DNA from: Lathyrus oleraceus
Lineage: Eukaryota > Streptophyta > Magnoliopsida > Fabales > Fabaceae
NCBI RefSeq assembly: GCF_024323335.1
Contig: NC_066583.1
Span: forward strand, 13,730,665 to 13,794,664
Direction: 5' to 3'
Length of the DNA: 64,000 nucleotides
Of this stretch, positions 37,566 to 50,652 are shown in pieces. Each line of letters starts with the position of its first letter. Position 1 is the first letter of the stretch. The position numbers and the translations under genes were made by a program. The notes under the pieces are model-generated. The model made no database searches. It saw nothing but the letters and a program-made list of their open reading frames with translations, and was not told where the DNA came from.

Positions 37566-38275
37566 TGTCAGCTAATAATAACCTCCTCTCAACATCTTCT
37601 TAGCCATAACATGTCCATTGGAATGAGTACCAAAGGAACCTTCATGGACTTCTGTCATCAATAAGTCTTCTTCGTGTCTATCCACGCATCTGAGCAGAAC
37701 CATATCAAAGTTTCTCTTGTAAAGCACATCACCATTCAGGTAGAAATTGCCAGCTAATCTCCTCAAAGTCTTCTTATCTTTCAAAGATGCCCCAGGCGGG
37801 TAAATCTGACTTTGGAGGAAACACTTAATATCAAAATACCACGACTTCTTGTCTTTGACCTCTTCAATAGAAAATACATGAGCTGGCCTATCAAGACGCA
37901 TCACAGTCAAATTAGGAACTTCATTCCAGAATTTCACCATAATCATGGAAGCCAATGTTGCAAGAGCATATGCCATCCGATTTTCATCTCGAGGGATATG
38001 ATGAAACTCAACCTTTGTAAAGAAAGTTGAAATCCTCCTCGCATAATCTCTATATGGTATCAAACCGGGCTGATTTGTCTCCTATTCACCTTTGATATGA
38101 TTCACAACCAAAGTTGAATCCCCATAGACATCAAGATACTTGATTCTGAGATCAATGGCCTCTTCAAGCCCCATGATGCAAGCTTCATACTCAGCCATAT
38201 TATTTGTACATTTGAAAGTCAATCTAGCTATAAATGGAAAATGAGTGCCCTGAGGAGTAATAATCACTGCCCTGA
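37566..38275 (-). pseudogene. Ogre RNase H and linker to integrase, minus strand
   Basis: The additional (archaeal-type) RNase H of Ogre/Tat elements: RAVIITPQGTHFPF, TNNMAEYEACIMGLEEAIDL with the catalytic Glu, LDVYGDSTLVVNHI with an Asp, then PYRDYARRISTFFTKVEFHHIPRDENRMAYALATLA, and a linker towards the zinc site of integrase. The N-terminal start with the first Asp is missing because homology stops at about 38275, where plus-strand Ogre protease begins. A stop sits at 38082. This and the integrase form one block, order preserved. Confidence 0.82.
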
Positions 38276-38289
38276 GGACATTTATATGG

Positions 38290-39890
38290 TGAGTGATTGT
38301 GAGCATGACCATGATGGTTGTGTTGTTTGCAGTATTAATTCAAGAGGTTATGAGGTTGTGAAAAGGGACATCCAGCGACTGATGGATGAAAGCATGATTC
38401 AAATTGTTCAAACCCGTCATATAGATGATGATGTGAATGTCATAATGCCCATTTTGAAGCAACCAGAGAGATTGGTGATCCAGTATGACAGCAATAACAG
38501 TAACAACATCAGCAACATATCAGTATCGTTGTTGGTCATACGGTTAGCGGGTCCAGTCCCGTATTCATCTGATAAAGCTGTTCCATATCAGTATAATGCT
38601 ATAATGATGAAAGATGGTCAAGAGGCCCCATTACCTACGACCAGTTGTGTAGTGAGCATTGCTGATGCTACCAAGGTGACCCGCAGTGGTCGTGTGTTTG
38701 GGCCGGTGTTCCCAAAGGATAAAGAAGAATCAGTTGTCAGTAAGAAGGTGGAAGTGCTTGCTGTAGATCCGGTTAGTGCTTCAAAGGGTAAGTCTGGTGA
38801 ATCCAGCGATTTGAAGACTAATGATGATGATGAGGTACTTCGATTGATCAAGAGGAGCGAGTTTAATGTGGTGGAGCAGCTGCTCCAAACGCCCTAAAAA
38901 ATTTCAGTACTGTCTCTGCTTATGAATTCAGAAGCATAAAGAGAAGCACTGCAAAGAGTTCTTGAGCAAGCATTTGTGGAACATGATGTTACGGCAGATC
39001 AGTTTGATCATATTGTAGCTAATATCACTTCCTGTAACAACCTCAGTTTCTGTGATGAAGAACTCCCTGAGGAGGGTAGAAATCATAATCTGGATTTGCA
39101 TATCTCTATGAATTGAAAATATGATGCTTTTTCCAATTTGCTTGTTGACACCGGATCGTCATTGAATGTGTTGCTGAAGTCAACCCTGTCAAAGCTATCA
39201 TATCAAGGAACGCCCATGAGGTATAACGGTGTAATCGTCAAAGCTTTTGACGGTTCATGCAAAACAGTTATTGGGGAAGTGGACCTTCCAGTTGAGATAG
39301 GTCAGAGTGATTTTCAAATTACTTTTCAAGTAATAGATATCCACCCGACCTAAAGTTGCTTATTGGGAAGGCCATGGATCCATGAGGCAGGAGCTGTTAC
39401 CTCCACATTGCATCAGAAGCTCAAATTTGTAAAGAATGGAAAGCTTATTATCGTTGGAGGGGAAAAGGCGTTGTTGGTTAGCCACCTGTCATCCTTCTCT
39501 TAAGTTGAAGCTGAGGACGAGGTTGGAACTCCGTTCCAAGCCTTATCTATTGCTGCTGAAAATAGAATTTGGGTACCTATGTCCTCATTAAAAGATGCAA
39601 AGAAGATTGTTGAAGAAGGCAATGTTGATCAGTGAGGGCGCATGGTAGAGGTCTCCGACAATAAAGGCAGAGCCGGTCTGAGTTTCCAACGAGGTTCATC
39701 AACTGCTAGATCAGAGGATATGCAACTTAGCTTCCGTAGCGGAGGGTTCATTCATGGTAATGAACAACACTTAACCACTGTGCTAGAGGATGACAAAGAG
39801 AAAGATTGCACCAATTTTGTGATGCATGGAAAGGCTTGCAACAATTGGACTTCTGTTGATGTTCCTGTAATTTTGCATCAATCTAAGTAA
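38290..39890 (+). pseudogene. Ogre protease region on the plus strand, broken
   Basis: Homologous to 25080-26640 of Ogre A in the same order: HDHDGCVVCSINSRG, DDDVNVIMPIL, VTRSGRVFGPVF, DEVLRLIKRSEFNVVEQLL, then the retropepsin core LVDTGSSLNVLLKSTL with an intact catalytic triplet (about 39147), GVIVKAFDGSCKTVIGEVDLPVEIG, LLGRPWIHEAGAVTS, and ending MHGKACNNWTSVDVPVI. Stops at about 38895, 38938, 39115, 39351, 39499 and 39633. It is a different Ogre copy from Ogre A. Its left part is cut at the head-to-head junction with Ogre RNase H. Confidence 0.85.
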
Positions 39891-40190
39891 TTCCTTTTAT
39901 ATGTTTTCAAAATCCTTATCCTATGCCTAAGGGAGAAGTGAACCTTGTTGGGCATTTTGAAATTGATCATTAATAAAATTAATTTTATTCATCCACATCT
40001 ATGATGTTTTGTTTTTACTTTTTGCTTTATTCTAAAAATGGTAATCACAAAAAACATAAATAAACAATATAATTGTCCATCTACATAATATTTGGTCACA
40101 AATTCACTTCTCTAAAATCAAAATATCAAATCATTATGCAAGTTGGTTTCTAATCCCATTAAATACAATGCATTTGCCTCAAGGATCATT
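39891..40190 (+). other. Putative Ogre intron, cut by the next LTR
   Basis: About 300 bp with no coding similarity, sharing phrases with 26641-26984 of Ogre A. It ends at 40190 where a complete LTR start (TGTAAGACCC) follows, so the RT-side exon is lost from this copy and Ogre D is inserted or joined here. Confidence 0.5.
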
Positions 40191-43100
40191 TGTAAGACCC
40201 TAATTTTGACCCTAAGATCCCTCATGGCATCATAACATTGCACATTGCATTTGCCTCAAGGATCATATCATCTTGGCTCCTTTACCCTTGGGTTGGGACT
40301 TGTGTGAGTTGGTTTGATACCACCAAGCATGCTTGAATTGTATATAATTGCTTCTCTTATTTTGTTTACTAACCAAAATCACAAAAATATGTCACTAACA
40401 TCTTTTGTTTTGAAGCTCAAGCAGTCATGAGATCCAAGGCTTCTAGGAGACCTCTATACTCAAAGAAGTGACCAGATGAAGATGAAAGCAAGCATGACAA
40501 TGGTTCCCAAAGCTATCAATCATCATATATGTCTCCCAAGTATCTCAATTTTTCAATTTGATCAAGATAAACCAAAGGGCTTGAGGATTGTTTCCCAAGG
40601 AAACCCTAACTCAACTGTGCATTGACTGTGTCTTGCTCATGAAGCAACCTCAACCTATGATCAAATTCAATCAAGGGAAGTTCTTTAATTCATCATTTTA
40701 TGCATATATGAGCTTATTTGAGTGTCCACAATCATTTATTCATCAATATTTGAAGTTTGGACTTGAGAAGTTGACCAGTCAAATCATCTAACTATTTTGA
40801 AATCCACTGAGACCTAACTTTTGATGTGTTTGTCAAATGATGATTACCCAAAGAGAAAACATGTTCTTAATAACCATATTAACAACTTTCATGTTCATCA
40901 AAAATCCATTTGAAACTTAGAAGTTCATCATTAACTTCAAAACATTATAGGTCATTTTGACTGAAACCCTAATTTTGGGTCAACTTCCCAAGGACCTAAC
41001 TACTTCATTTTTTATGATTTTGAGGTGAGACCAAGTGAATTGGAAAGTTTAAGATGTCTAATTAAAATGTTATATTGGACAAAATTTCATAATCCTAAAA
41101 TAAGTACATGTGATAATGCAAAACATTATGGGTCACTTTGGACCAAGGCCATTGAATCTTGAAAAAGTTCAACTTCAAGTGCCCATAACTTTCTCATCAA
41201 AAATCCAAATTATGCAAACTTTAATTCCAAATTGATTTTATTGAAACGATCTACAACTTTGATGTTGGAGGTTTTTTCATTTGAGGCTTGCATCATTGAA
41301 ACATAAGGGCTTGAAGTTGGTCATTTTTGACAATTTTCTCAAATACATGTTTTGTACCTTGAACTTCATGGCCAGTTTTCACAATTTTCCAAACTCCAAA
41401 TGGATTTTTGTCCAACATATCTCTTGTTCCTTATGCCAATAACTTTCCAACCATTACACACATGCCTATGTTTGAATTTTCCGAATGGGACTTTCAAAGA
41501 GATGAACTTTTATGACCATTTATGCATTTCATGTTAAATCTTGATGCACAAGCAAATGTGATGTAATCTGCACGTCCAAACTTACTTCATTTGAGTTCAG
41601 CATGCAAAACCATTTGATTTTGGGCCTCACATGCGCCTATACACGCCCATGCATGGAGGACCCAATTCACATGCACATGAGTTCTCCACCTCTTTGCATC
41701 AGCTCCATCTATAAATAAGCATGCTCACTTCATTCAATGGGTAACATGAAGGCGCCTGAATCTCTGCTAAATTCATTTCCCAACCTCACACCAAAGGAAT
41801 TTTGAGTTTTTCATTTCATTTTTCAAGTGTGATTTTCAACAACATCAGTTGATTATCATCACTAATTCCTAAGCCTAGCTCTCATATCACACATCAAGAC
41901 CAAGCTGCAAGCAAAGAATTGGTTGGATCAACCTCATAAAAGTTGCACTACAAAGGTTTATACCTCAACTGTTTTGCTTCGAATCTCACTGAATTTTGTG
42001 CATTGCTTGTGTTGGTTTGCATTTCTGAAGTCCTCATGTGAGAGGCAAGCAATGGTGGCTTTAATTTTGTGAATTGTTGAACTTCAGATTGAACACCTAG
42101 TTTTTCAACCTCAAATTTCTTCTTCTATAAGGATCTTGAGTAAAAACTAAGGTTACAGGGGTGATGTACATCACCCCAACTTTAATTTGGTGTATGGATC
42201 GTGAGTTTTGGTTGAGGTTGTAAAAGCTGCAACTGGTGGCCGAATTATTGAGCTCGCCTGAGAAGACGGTGGTTTCCACCACCGTCCCTTACGTGGAAGC
42301 CTGGTATCCTTTGGATCTAACTGGCACGATATAATCTGGACCTTTGATTGTTTTTGACTATTTTAAATCCAATGTGTGGTGATGTTGACCAAGGAACACA
42401 ATGAGCGCGCGCTTAAGAACCTTCTGATCAGCCACGTCAATTAATGAGCTCTGATCAGACGCCTGTGGATTTTTCTAATTTCTTAATTTCTGTTTTAATT
42501 TCTTTTAATCCATTTATTTTCAAAAATTCATAACTTCTTTATTTGGAATCACAAAAATATGGGACCAATTGCAAAAAAATTCTCTTAAGTTCTAGTTTCA
42601 TAAAATGATTTTTAATTATTTTTATGATTCCATTTAATATTTTTTGTGAATTATTTTATTTCTTATTGTTTTTAATTCATTTAAAATACCATTTGATATT
42701 CAAAAATGCAAAAAATATTTTCTTAACATCTTTGGATGATGACAAAACTATGAAAAATATTCTCATCAATTTCTTAATTGATTTGAGATTTATTTGAGAT
42801 TTTAGTCCAATTATGTTATTTTTCTTCATTTTTAATTGTTTAAAATTAGTTTCTGTTTTCAAAAAATGTTGAGAAAATTTGTCAAATCTTGTTTGACCAT
42901 GTTAGACTTATGATGATCCAATTGGACTTATCCAAGTTGATTTGAATTGGATTTGAAGTTTGAGCTTAATTTGTTCATCTTATTTTATGCATTATTTTAA
43001 TTCCAAAAAATACCAAAAATATGTTTGACATGTTCTTGACTTCTAATATTCATTTTGCTTCTGTTTAAATTTGATTGATGTTAATTCAATTCATGTTTGA

Positions 43101-44885
43101 TTAATGTGTTTTGGTTATGTCATTTGAATTTTCATTTTGTACATTATATCTTCATCTTCTTTCTTCATCTTTTTCTTTTGACCAATGAGTTAATGATTTA
43201 TGGTTAGCCTTGACATATGAGAGGCTTAACCTTCTTTGATCTAAATCAAATTCATCTTGATCAAAGATCAAGTGAATTGCTTTGTGTCCAAGATAGGTTG
43301 CTTCTTGGTCAAGCAAAAAAAACCTAAAATCCATACAAGCTCATTCTTCTTTTCTTTTGGCATGGAAAGTTGTAGGAGCTTGGCTTACTAGTCATAGTCT
43401 CTATCTTGTGTTTATTTGCCTATAGTTTTATTGACCGGCCTCAGATAGGTGTGACTACTACATTAGTCCACTTACGATTGCTTAACATAACGCTAAATTG
43501 CCTTATGGCACACTAACACTAACTACTAATTACTAACTTTTAATTCAAGCATTTAATTCTTGCAATTCACTTTAATGCGATTTAATTTCTTGCTCATTTA
43601 ATTCATATTGTCTTTTCCTTTTGCTCACTTGAGCTCATGTTTATGATTATGTCATTTGCCTTTTGCTCACTTGAGCACATTATTATGTATATACTATTGC
43701 CTTGTGCTTGTTTTGTTTTTGTTTGTGTGACCCAATGCAAAAGGAGAAATGACTTAGAATTAGGACCTCACCTATGCTTAATGGAGTTCAAGAGCAACTA
43801 GGCCTCATGCCTTTAGAATGCTAAAATTATTGAAGAGCAACTAGGCCTCATGCCTTTAGAATGCTTATATCTTGATGTTGACTTGAAAGGACCCCTAATC
43901 TAAACTCTTTGTTTGTCCATTTCTATTATTGCATTGTGAACTTTTTGATTGTTTGTTCTTGTGTGATAGGGATTCCAAACTTGAGCTAGTTAGAAGGACC
44001 ATTGTCATGAACATCCAAGTTAAGAGAGACAAGCCAAATGGAGATCCTAGGAGCTTAAATGTGATTCTTGATTGATTATTTGAGTTAATTGCTTGTTGCT
44101 TGCTAAGTCCAAAGGGAAGGAGCAACTTGGATCATCTTTATGATCTCAAGACAGGAACTCCAAGGGTTTTATCTCTCTTCTCTCATCTTTGCATGTTTGG
44201 GATTAGCCCTTCTCTTCTTCTCTCCACTCTAACCCAAGCCAAACTTATTTTTTGCAAAAATTGACATTGTCTTCAAATTAGAAACTTAGGCCATATGCCT
44301 TTGATTTTTCAAACTCTTTTCATTTAAAACTTATTTTGAATTGAACTTTAAGTCAACTTTGACTTCTTTTTGTGAATACTTCTAATTGGTAAATCCAACT
44401 CACTTCAAATTCTTTTGTGGTTCCAATGGCCACCTTTGCCAAAGCTTTTCATAAACATTAGCTAGTAGGTTTGAGTTATCATAGTGGTTGATGTAAACCT
44501 CACCTTATCCTTAGTGATTGGACTATAAGTCTTCCATACTTATTATAGGGTGGATCCCTCACTAGTATGTTGAAGCTCTCCTCACATGGTGGATTGTTGG
44601 TTTAGGTTGAGTTTTCTCCCTTTGATAACAAAAGACCTTAAGGCTTTTGTCAAATCAATTCACCAATCTTTTTTTGAGATTTTTTACCCCGAACTACGAG
44701 GTTTTGATCCTACCTTTGTGATGGTACGTAGGCAATGGGTTTATCCATTCAAACAACAAAATTGTAAATAATTTGTATATTCTTTTCTCATCTCTCCAAT
44801 CATGTTTGCACAAATATTTTCACAAATACCAACCTATAATACAACATTTGCAAAAAGGGCTCCCTTAGAGTACTTAGATATGAGA
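40191..44885 (+). repeat. Ogre D LTR (about 4.7 kb)
   Basis: Starts TGTAAGACCCTAATTTTGACCC at 40191, the signature start of Ogre LTRs. Contains a TATA box at 41709-41717 and, near the right end, CCCCGAACTACGAGGTTTTGATCC and GTACGTAGGCA (about 44692-44732), as in Ogre A. It is cut at about 44885 by copia sequence in minus orientation. It differs enough from the LTR starting at 47487 that the two are not a pair from one element. Small open frames inside are chance; a 37-bp phrase around AGAGCAACTAGGCCTCATGCC is repeated at about 43790 and 43835. Confidence 0.8.
41709..41717 (+). promoter_or_regulatory. TATA box of Ogre D LTR
   Basis: CTATAAATA about 1.5 kb into the LTR, at the same relative place as in the other two Ogre LTRs. 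Confidence 0.5.
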
Positions 44886-44889
44886 TCCT

Positions 44890-45551
44890 ACTCACTCCCC
44901 CTTAATCACAGCAGTGATGTAAAAACAAATATTACAATGAAAGAAGACACTCTTCAAGAACACATACTTGATCTTGCTTAAAAGCTTCAACCAAGTAAAC
45001 ACACACTCATGCTTCAAAGCTTAGAGTGGACAAATTACAACTCAAAAGTCAGTCCAATTCAATCATCTATGGATGAATGAATGGCTCACAATACACACGA
45101 CCACATAAGACTAAAACCCTTATTCTTTCTCGATATTTCGCTCGTTATTTCTTATTTGTTAAAACCAGGTATTCCATGCCCTTTTTATAGAAGTGTTTAG
45201 CTGGGCTTGGACATCACAAAACCCTAAAACTATTTTCCATTCATATCTTCTCATGACAGCTGATTATATCTTGTTGGAAAATAAGTCAATCTGGTTTTAA
45301 TTACTAATTGAATGGCGCGTTCAATCATCACATCAATCACACAAAGATTAGCATAAAAAGCACAATCACACAAAACATAACATTCAGACTGAATGTTCTG
45401 TATACAGATGTCTTGACATCGGGTCTGACATCTCAGTAAAATCCTGCACAACCACATTTTAAACACCCTACAGGAACATGTAATCTCATGTCAAGACCAC
45501 ACTTGTGACAACTTGTGAACACTCTAGGTTTTACCAAAATTGCTGCCAACA
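44890..45551 (-). repeat. Copia LTR (SIRE/Maximus-like), minus orientation
   Basis: On the minus strand it begins TGTTGGCAGCAATTTTGG at 45551. A TATA-like TTCTATAAAAAGGGC lies at about 45195-45180, followed by a leader-like region. The inner end is uncertain: ACATCA at 44915 or a little further left. It interrupts Ogre D LTR at about 44885. Only one copy is visible. Confidence 0.5.
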
Positions 45552-45745
45552 CATAGAACAAACAAAACATATACATATACATTCATATAATTTCATGATT
45601 TGCATATCCTGCATCTTCATATTTGATTTGTTTAAAATTCTCATTCTCTGTTTTGGCGGTACTTTATCCCCATACCAAATCTGGTGTCTGTTCTCCCTTA
45701 AATTGTAGAGTGTCAGCCCCTTAAGCAGAAAGACTTTAACCTTTC
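45552..45745 (-). other. Sequence just upstream of the copia LTR
   Basis: Short stretch between the copia LTR and the Ogre 3'UTR. A minus-strand frame of 75 codons (45758-45531) crosses it without known motif. It could be the 3' internal end of the copia element. Confidence 0.3.
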
Positions 45746-46028
45746 TTTGCTCCCCCACTGAGTTTGTTTTCCTCGTGGATGATTGTTGTTTCTATTTCCT
45801 CTTCAATAGATTTTTTGGATGGAATTACTCCCCTTGAGTTATATCCTCATTGGGTTGAGTCTTGACTGACCGTTTTCTTTCTAGCTCTTACCTAGATAGA
45901 TATTTTGGTCCCCTAAGAGTCTATTATCCAGTAACTGGTAATGTTCTTCTTAGTTTGCAGTTTGTTACTTCTTACCCAATACCCGACAAAAGTCCCCTTT
46001 ATCTCCTCAGTGGAGTTCCCTGGAAGTA

Positions 46029-46931
46029 TATCCTTGATATGTTCATCCTAACCGGTGACGGATATCTTTCTTTCCCCCCCCCGCAGGAGTCTATCCTTGA
46101 TATGTTAGCTTTAACTAGTGATGGATATTCTCTTCTTTGGTATTCTACCCAGTAAAAAGGTAGTTGTATCCCTATTTCGTTCCTCGGAGAGTTAATCCTT
46201 GATATGTTCATCTTAACCGATGACAGATTTTCTTCGCCTTTCGGTTTTCTATCCAGTAACTGATAGATATAATCCCTATTTTATCTCCTCACAAAGTCTA
46301 TCCTTGATATGTTCATCTTAACCCGTGGCGGATTTTCTCTTTGATTGGTACTCTATCCAGTAACTGATAGATGTAATTCCTACTTTTTGTTCCCCTTTTC
46401 AGAGTCTATCCTTGATATGTTCATCTTAACCGGTGACAGATTTTCTCTTTGATTGGTCTTCTACCCAGTAACCGGTAGTTGTAAATCCTACTTTGTCCCC
46501 TCGCAGATATAATCCTTGATATGTTCATCCTAACCGGTGACGGATTCTCTCTCCGACGATTTTCTATCCAGATTTTGATAGATGTAATTCCCCCCTTTTT
46601 GTTTAGTTGGTATATCCTTGATATGTTCATCCTAACCGATGACGGGTATCCTCCATGACATTTTCCAGGCAAGTCTATCCTTGATATGTTCATCTTAACC
46701 AGTGACAGATTTTCTTCCCTGTCGAGTTTATCCTTTATATGTTCATCCTAACCGATGACAGATACTCTCACCTTTGGTCTTCTGCCCAGTAATTGGTAGT
46801 TGTAAATCCTATTTTCCGTAGTTTTTCCCCAGCAAGGCTATTCTTACCCAATAACCGGTATTGAAGACTCCCCCTGGTATTACCTCAGCGAGTCATCCTT
46901 GATATGTTCATCCTAACCGATGACGGGTGTT
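46029..46931 (+). repeat. Ten-copy minisatellite, core TATCCTTGATATGTTCATC
   Basis: Copies start near 46029, 46092, 46193, 46299, 46407, 46510, 46613, 46676, 46729 and 46893. The core continues as CTAACCGGTGACGGAT with small changes. Between copies lies a second, looser repeat around CCAGTAACTGGTAG. Spacing is 53-164 bp, often close to 105, suggesting an older ~105-bp unit with deletions. Confidence 0.9.
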
Positions 46932-47473
46932 CTCTCTGTCAGATTTTTATTATCTCCTCACCCAGTAACATGTAGTAGATAACAAATTTTTGCTCCTCCT
47001 GTGTTGAAGTTTATTTTTTCCCTAGTTGAGTTGAGTGCGCATTTCCTTAGTGAAATCGCTTTCCTCTGCACGAGTCGAGTACCTCAGTTTTATCCTGATT
47101 TACTCGTATCCCTTGCAGATGTTGTTATTTACCCCGGCTGAGTCTTTCCATTTTATGGAATCCCTCGAGTCCCCCAGTAGTTTTAAGTCGTAGCCTCGCC
47201 TACGCATAACTCCTTTTCCCCCCTAGAGTCTCTGTCTCCCCAACAAGTTTTCCTTATGGAATGCATTATGCTCCTGCGAACTTTCAGTCTCTCTGATTTC
47301 TTTTTCCTTTGTGGCAATATTTCCCCACAGGGCATTAACTTTTTGCATTTACATGATATGCATCATGAGGTCTCTTAGGGACCAAAATTTGTTTCTCTAT
47401 GTTGTTATTTAAGCCCGTTCTACTGAGTCGACATGAAGATTTTAACCTTCGCCTTCTCAGTTAGAATGTCCTT

Positions 47474-47486
47474 AAATAGGGGCAGC
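47474..47486 (+). other. Polypurine tract of Ogre E
   Basis: AAATAGGGGCAGC immediately before the LTR start; a G-run followed by CAGC is the usual form before Ogre 3' LTRs. It primes plus-strand synthesis. Confidence 0.7.
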
Positions 47487-47541
47487 TGTAAGACCCCAAT
47501 TTTGACCCTAAGATCTCTCATGCAATTTCATCATAAGCATT

Positions 47542-48061
47542 AGCATTGGGATCATGCCTTGGCATCCTCCTTACCCCTCTTTCATTGGGTTTGTTTTGGG
47601 AGAGATCACCAAGCACTTTGTGATTGTATAATACTTGTATATTATCATTTTACTAACCGAAATACAAAAATATGTCTTTGCATTTGCCTAACTCTTTTGT
47701 AGATAGGGCATGATCACCGTTGGTCTATCAAGTTCATATCTAGGGTTTGAGACCCTCATGACAAAGAGCACAACCATGAATTGATCCAAGAATGGTTATG
47801 AGCATTGGGATCATGCCTTGGCATCCTCCTTACCCCTCTTTCATTGGGTTTGTTTTAGGAGAGATCACCAAGCACTTTGTGATTATATCATACTTGTACA
47901 TTATCATTTTACTAACTAAAATACCAAAAATATGTCTTTGCATCCATCTAACTCTTTTGTAGGTAGGGGCATGATCTCATTGATTCATCAAGATCACATC
48001 TAGGGTTTGAGACCCTCATGAACATAGAGCACAACCAAGAATTGATTCAAGAATGGTTATG
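47542..48061 (+). repeat. Tandem duplication inside Ogre E LTR (2 x ~260 bp)
   Basis: AGCATTGGGATCATGCC starts both units, at 47542 and 47801. The units are about 259 and 261 bp and differ by scattered base changes and 1-2 bp indels, so the duplication is not recent. Confidence 0.92.
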
Positions 48062-49263
48062 AGTATCATGTATAAGTCCCAATGATCTCTACATGTTATA
48101 TTGATCAAGATTTCTTCAAGAGTTTGAGGGTGATTTGCCTTGGAAACCCTAGTTTGACTGGGTATCTTGAGTAACTTCTCCAACAAGATATCTCACCAAT
48201 TGATAAAATTTATCAAGGGACACCTCAAAATATCATCATTATATGCATGTATGATCTACCATGATCCAAGAAAGTCAAGAGAATTGGAAATTAGCAAGTT
48301 GGTTGATGGTGGTTGGCCAGATGAATTCATCTGATCAAAACTGGGTCTCCATAGACCCTATCTCCTACAATTTTCACCATATGAAAATTATTCCAAGAGA
48401 AAACTTTCTCTAAATGACATTCCAAACAACTTCCATGTTGATACCTAGATCTAGTGTTTCTTGGAAAATCATTTTCTATGTTGAAACATTATAGGTCATT
48501 TTGTCTAAACCCTAATTTGAAAGTCAACTTCCCAAGGCCATAACTTGCTCAATTTTTATGAGATGAAAGATTTCCAAGTTGCACAATCAAATTAAATGTG
48601 TCTACTTCAACTTTTATGTTTGGAGTGGGAGCTGATTCAACGTTTTTGAGCATGTGATATGAGGCTACATTATAGGTCACTTTTGACCTATACCATTGAT
48701 CAAGTGATTTTTCCAAACTTCAAAAATGCATAACTCTATCATTTATAATCCAAATGACCTTAAATTAGTGACCATTTTTAAGGTCTTTGAGAGAGCTACA
48801 ACTTTGATGAAGACACGTTTCTCATTTGAAGCTCCCATAAAAAGTTAAGCAAGGTGGAATATTGAGACATATGGCTTGACACTTAGAAATTTTTTGATAT
48901 GTCAGAATTTTCCAAACTTCCACCTCAAATTTTACAAGTTCCAAGATCCAAATGAAAAAGTGTTGAACATCAAAGTTGTTCCTCTTGACCTTGCCTTTCC
49001 AAAGAGCTCAAATTCATTCATTTTGGATAAGAAATGCATAGGCTGCGCATGGCTTAAATAGGCTGATATCATTTGGCATGGATCAATCTTCAAGCATCAA
49101 TGTACATTTGCCTTGCAATCTAAGCTAACTTCAAACCATCTGATATGCAATTTTGGACCTCAAGCTATCATTTCATGGGCCTATGCACGCCCATGCACCA
49201 TTGCATCATCATTTTTCCAATTTTGGAAAGTGGAAGTGAGTGTGCAAATATCACATGATTCCT

Positions 49264-49273
49264 CTATAAATAG
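49264..49273 (+). promoter_or_regulatory. TATA box of Ogre E LTR
   Basis: CTATAAATAG about 1.8 kb into the LTR (about 1.5 kb if the duplication is discounted). Confidence 0.5.
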
Positions 49274-50652
49274 AGCTTCAATTGCTCAGAATTGACAACA
49301 CCCTTGCGCCAGCTTTGATTCCCCATTGAAAACCCTTCATTCTCAAAGGATAAACCTGATAAATTCATTTGAATTTGAGCTTGAATCTCCACTATTTTGG
49401 AATTCAATTCTCCAGGAATCCATTGCTTCTAAACCTTTCCATTCTCTTCCTGCAAGCAAGTAGAGTGAATCCAAGCACAAGCTAGATCAAGATCCATCAA
49501 GTTCAGACCTCCATTGAAGGTAATTTGCAGAAATTTTAAACTCTTCGATTCTCTTAATTTCTTGCTCAATTCCATTGATTCTTTGGTTGTCTGAAGTCCT
49601 ACCAATGTAGGCAAGAAGATTGAGTTGCTTTGAGGTCAAATCGAAGCAACTCAGTTCATGTACCTCAAATTTCAATTCCACATCTCTCTCAATATATTTG
49701 GAATTGGAGTAATTGGAGGTCAGATTCGAGCTCAGTGCCATTTTTTCTTCAAGATCATGTCCCTTGTGATTACCTCATTTGCCACGCGGTTGACTCAGGT
49801 GCATGTGGAGTGCGCGTTTTGGATCATCAGATCTGCCACCTCAATTAATGAGGGAGATCTGATGGTCCACGTAATTTAGAATTTCTGAATTTTTGTTTTA
49901 TTTGCATTTTCTTCAATAATTCATATTAAATTCAATATTGATCCAAAAAATATGGGACCTTCACCAAAAAAATTTCAAATATTTTTCTCTTTCATATTCT
50001 GAATTAAAATTATTTTTTGGATCATTATTAATATTTTTCATGAATTAATTGATTTTGCATTTGTTTTTAATTGCTTAAAAATATTTTTAAATGTCCAAAA
50101 ATTATGAAATGTTTTCTCCAAGGTCCTTTGACCTTGTTTGACCTATGATAAATCTCATGGCCATTTCTTTGGTGTTTTGATGAGATTTTAGGATTTGGAC
50201 AAAACATATTTGAATTAAATGCACTATTTTATTATTTTTAATTGAATAAATGCCAATTTAATTTTGTTGACCATTTGTATTGACTTGTATGAGTTTGCTT
50301 ATTGTTGTTGGGCATTGGTCAAGGTTGATTTGATTTTGTCAAGTTAATATCATTGGATTTAGGGGATTGATGGAATGTACATTCCATCTCCCAAAATGAA
50401 TGAATGATATTAATTTAATAAAAGTCCTTCTTTGACCAATTTGTGATCTCATTCATCCCGTTCCCATTTCATCTCATTCCCCATCTTCATCCATTCATTT
50501 CCGTTTGGCCTATGACATCTCAAAGTCCTAATGCTAGTTGATTGAAAAATTGACATGAGTATGGATGAGATTAGGCAACATCTTTTGCATATTCCTTTTT
50601 GTGTGTGGCATGTTTCATGAGCATAGTTCATTATACTATATCTCTAACATGC

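Larger units (their letters stand above)
45746..47486 (+). other. Ogre 3' untranslated region with minisatellite
   Basis: About 1.7 kb directly upstream of a polypurine tract and the Ogre LTR at 47487. It contains CTCCCCCACTGAGTTTG (about 45750), many TACCCAGTAACCGGTAGTTG-like phrases, and the ten-copy minisatellite. No coding sequence. The integrase that should precede it is missing. Confidence 0.65.

Noticed and set aside
45251..45466. Small minus-strand ORF as a Cys-rich peptide gene
   Set aside because: Inside the copia LTR leader region; no signal peptide and no conserved Cys spacing.
46029..46931. Minus-strand frames with repeated MNISRI motifs, looking like a repeat protein
   Set aside because: They are the translation of the Ogre 3'UTR minisatellite; frames differ between copies and are short.
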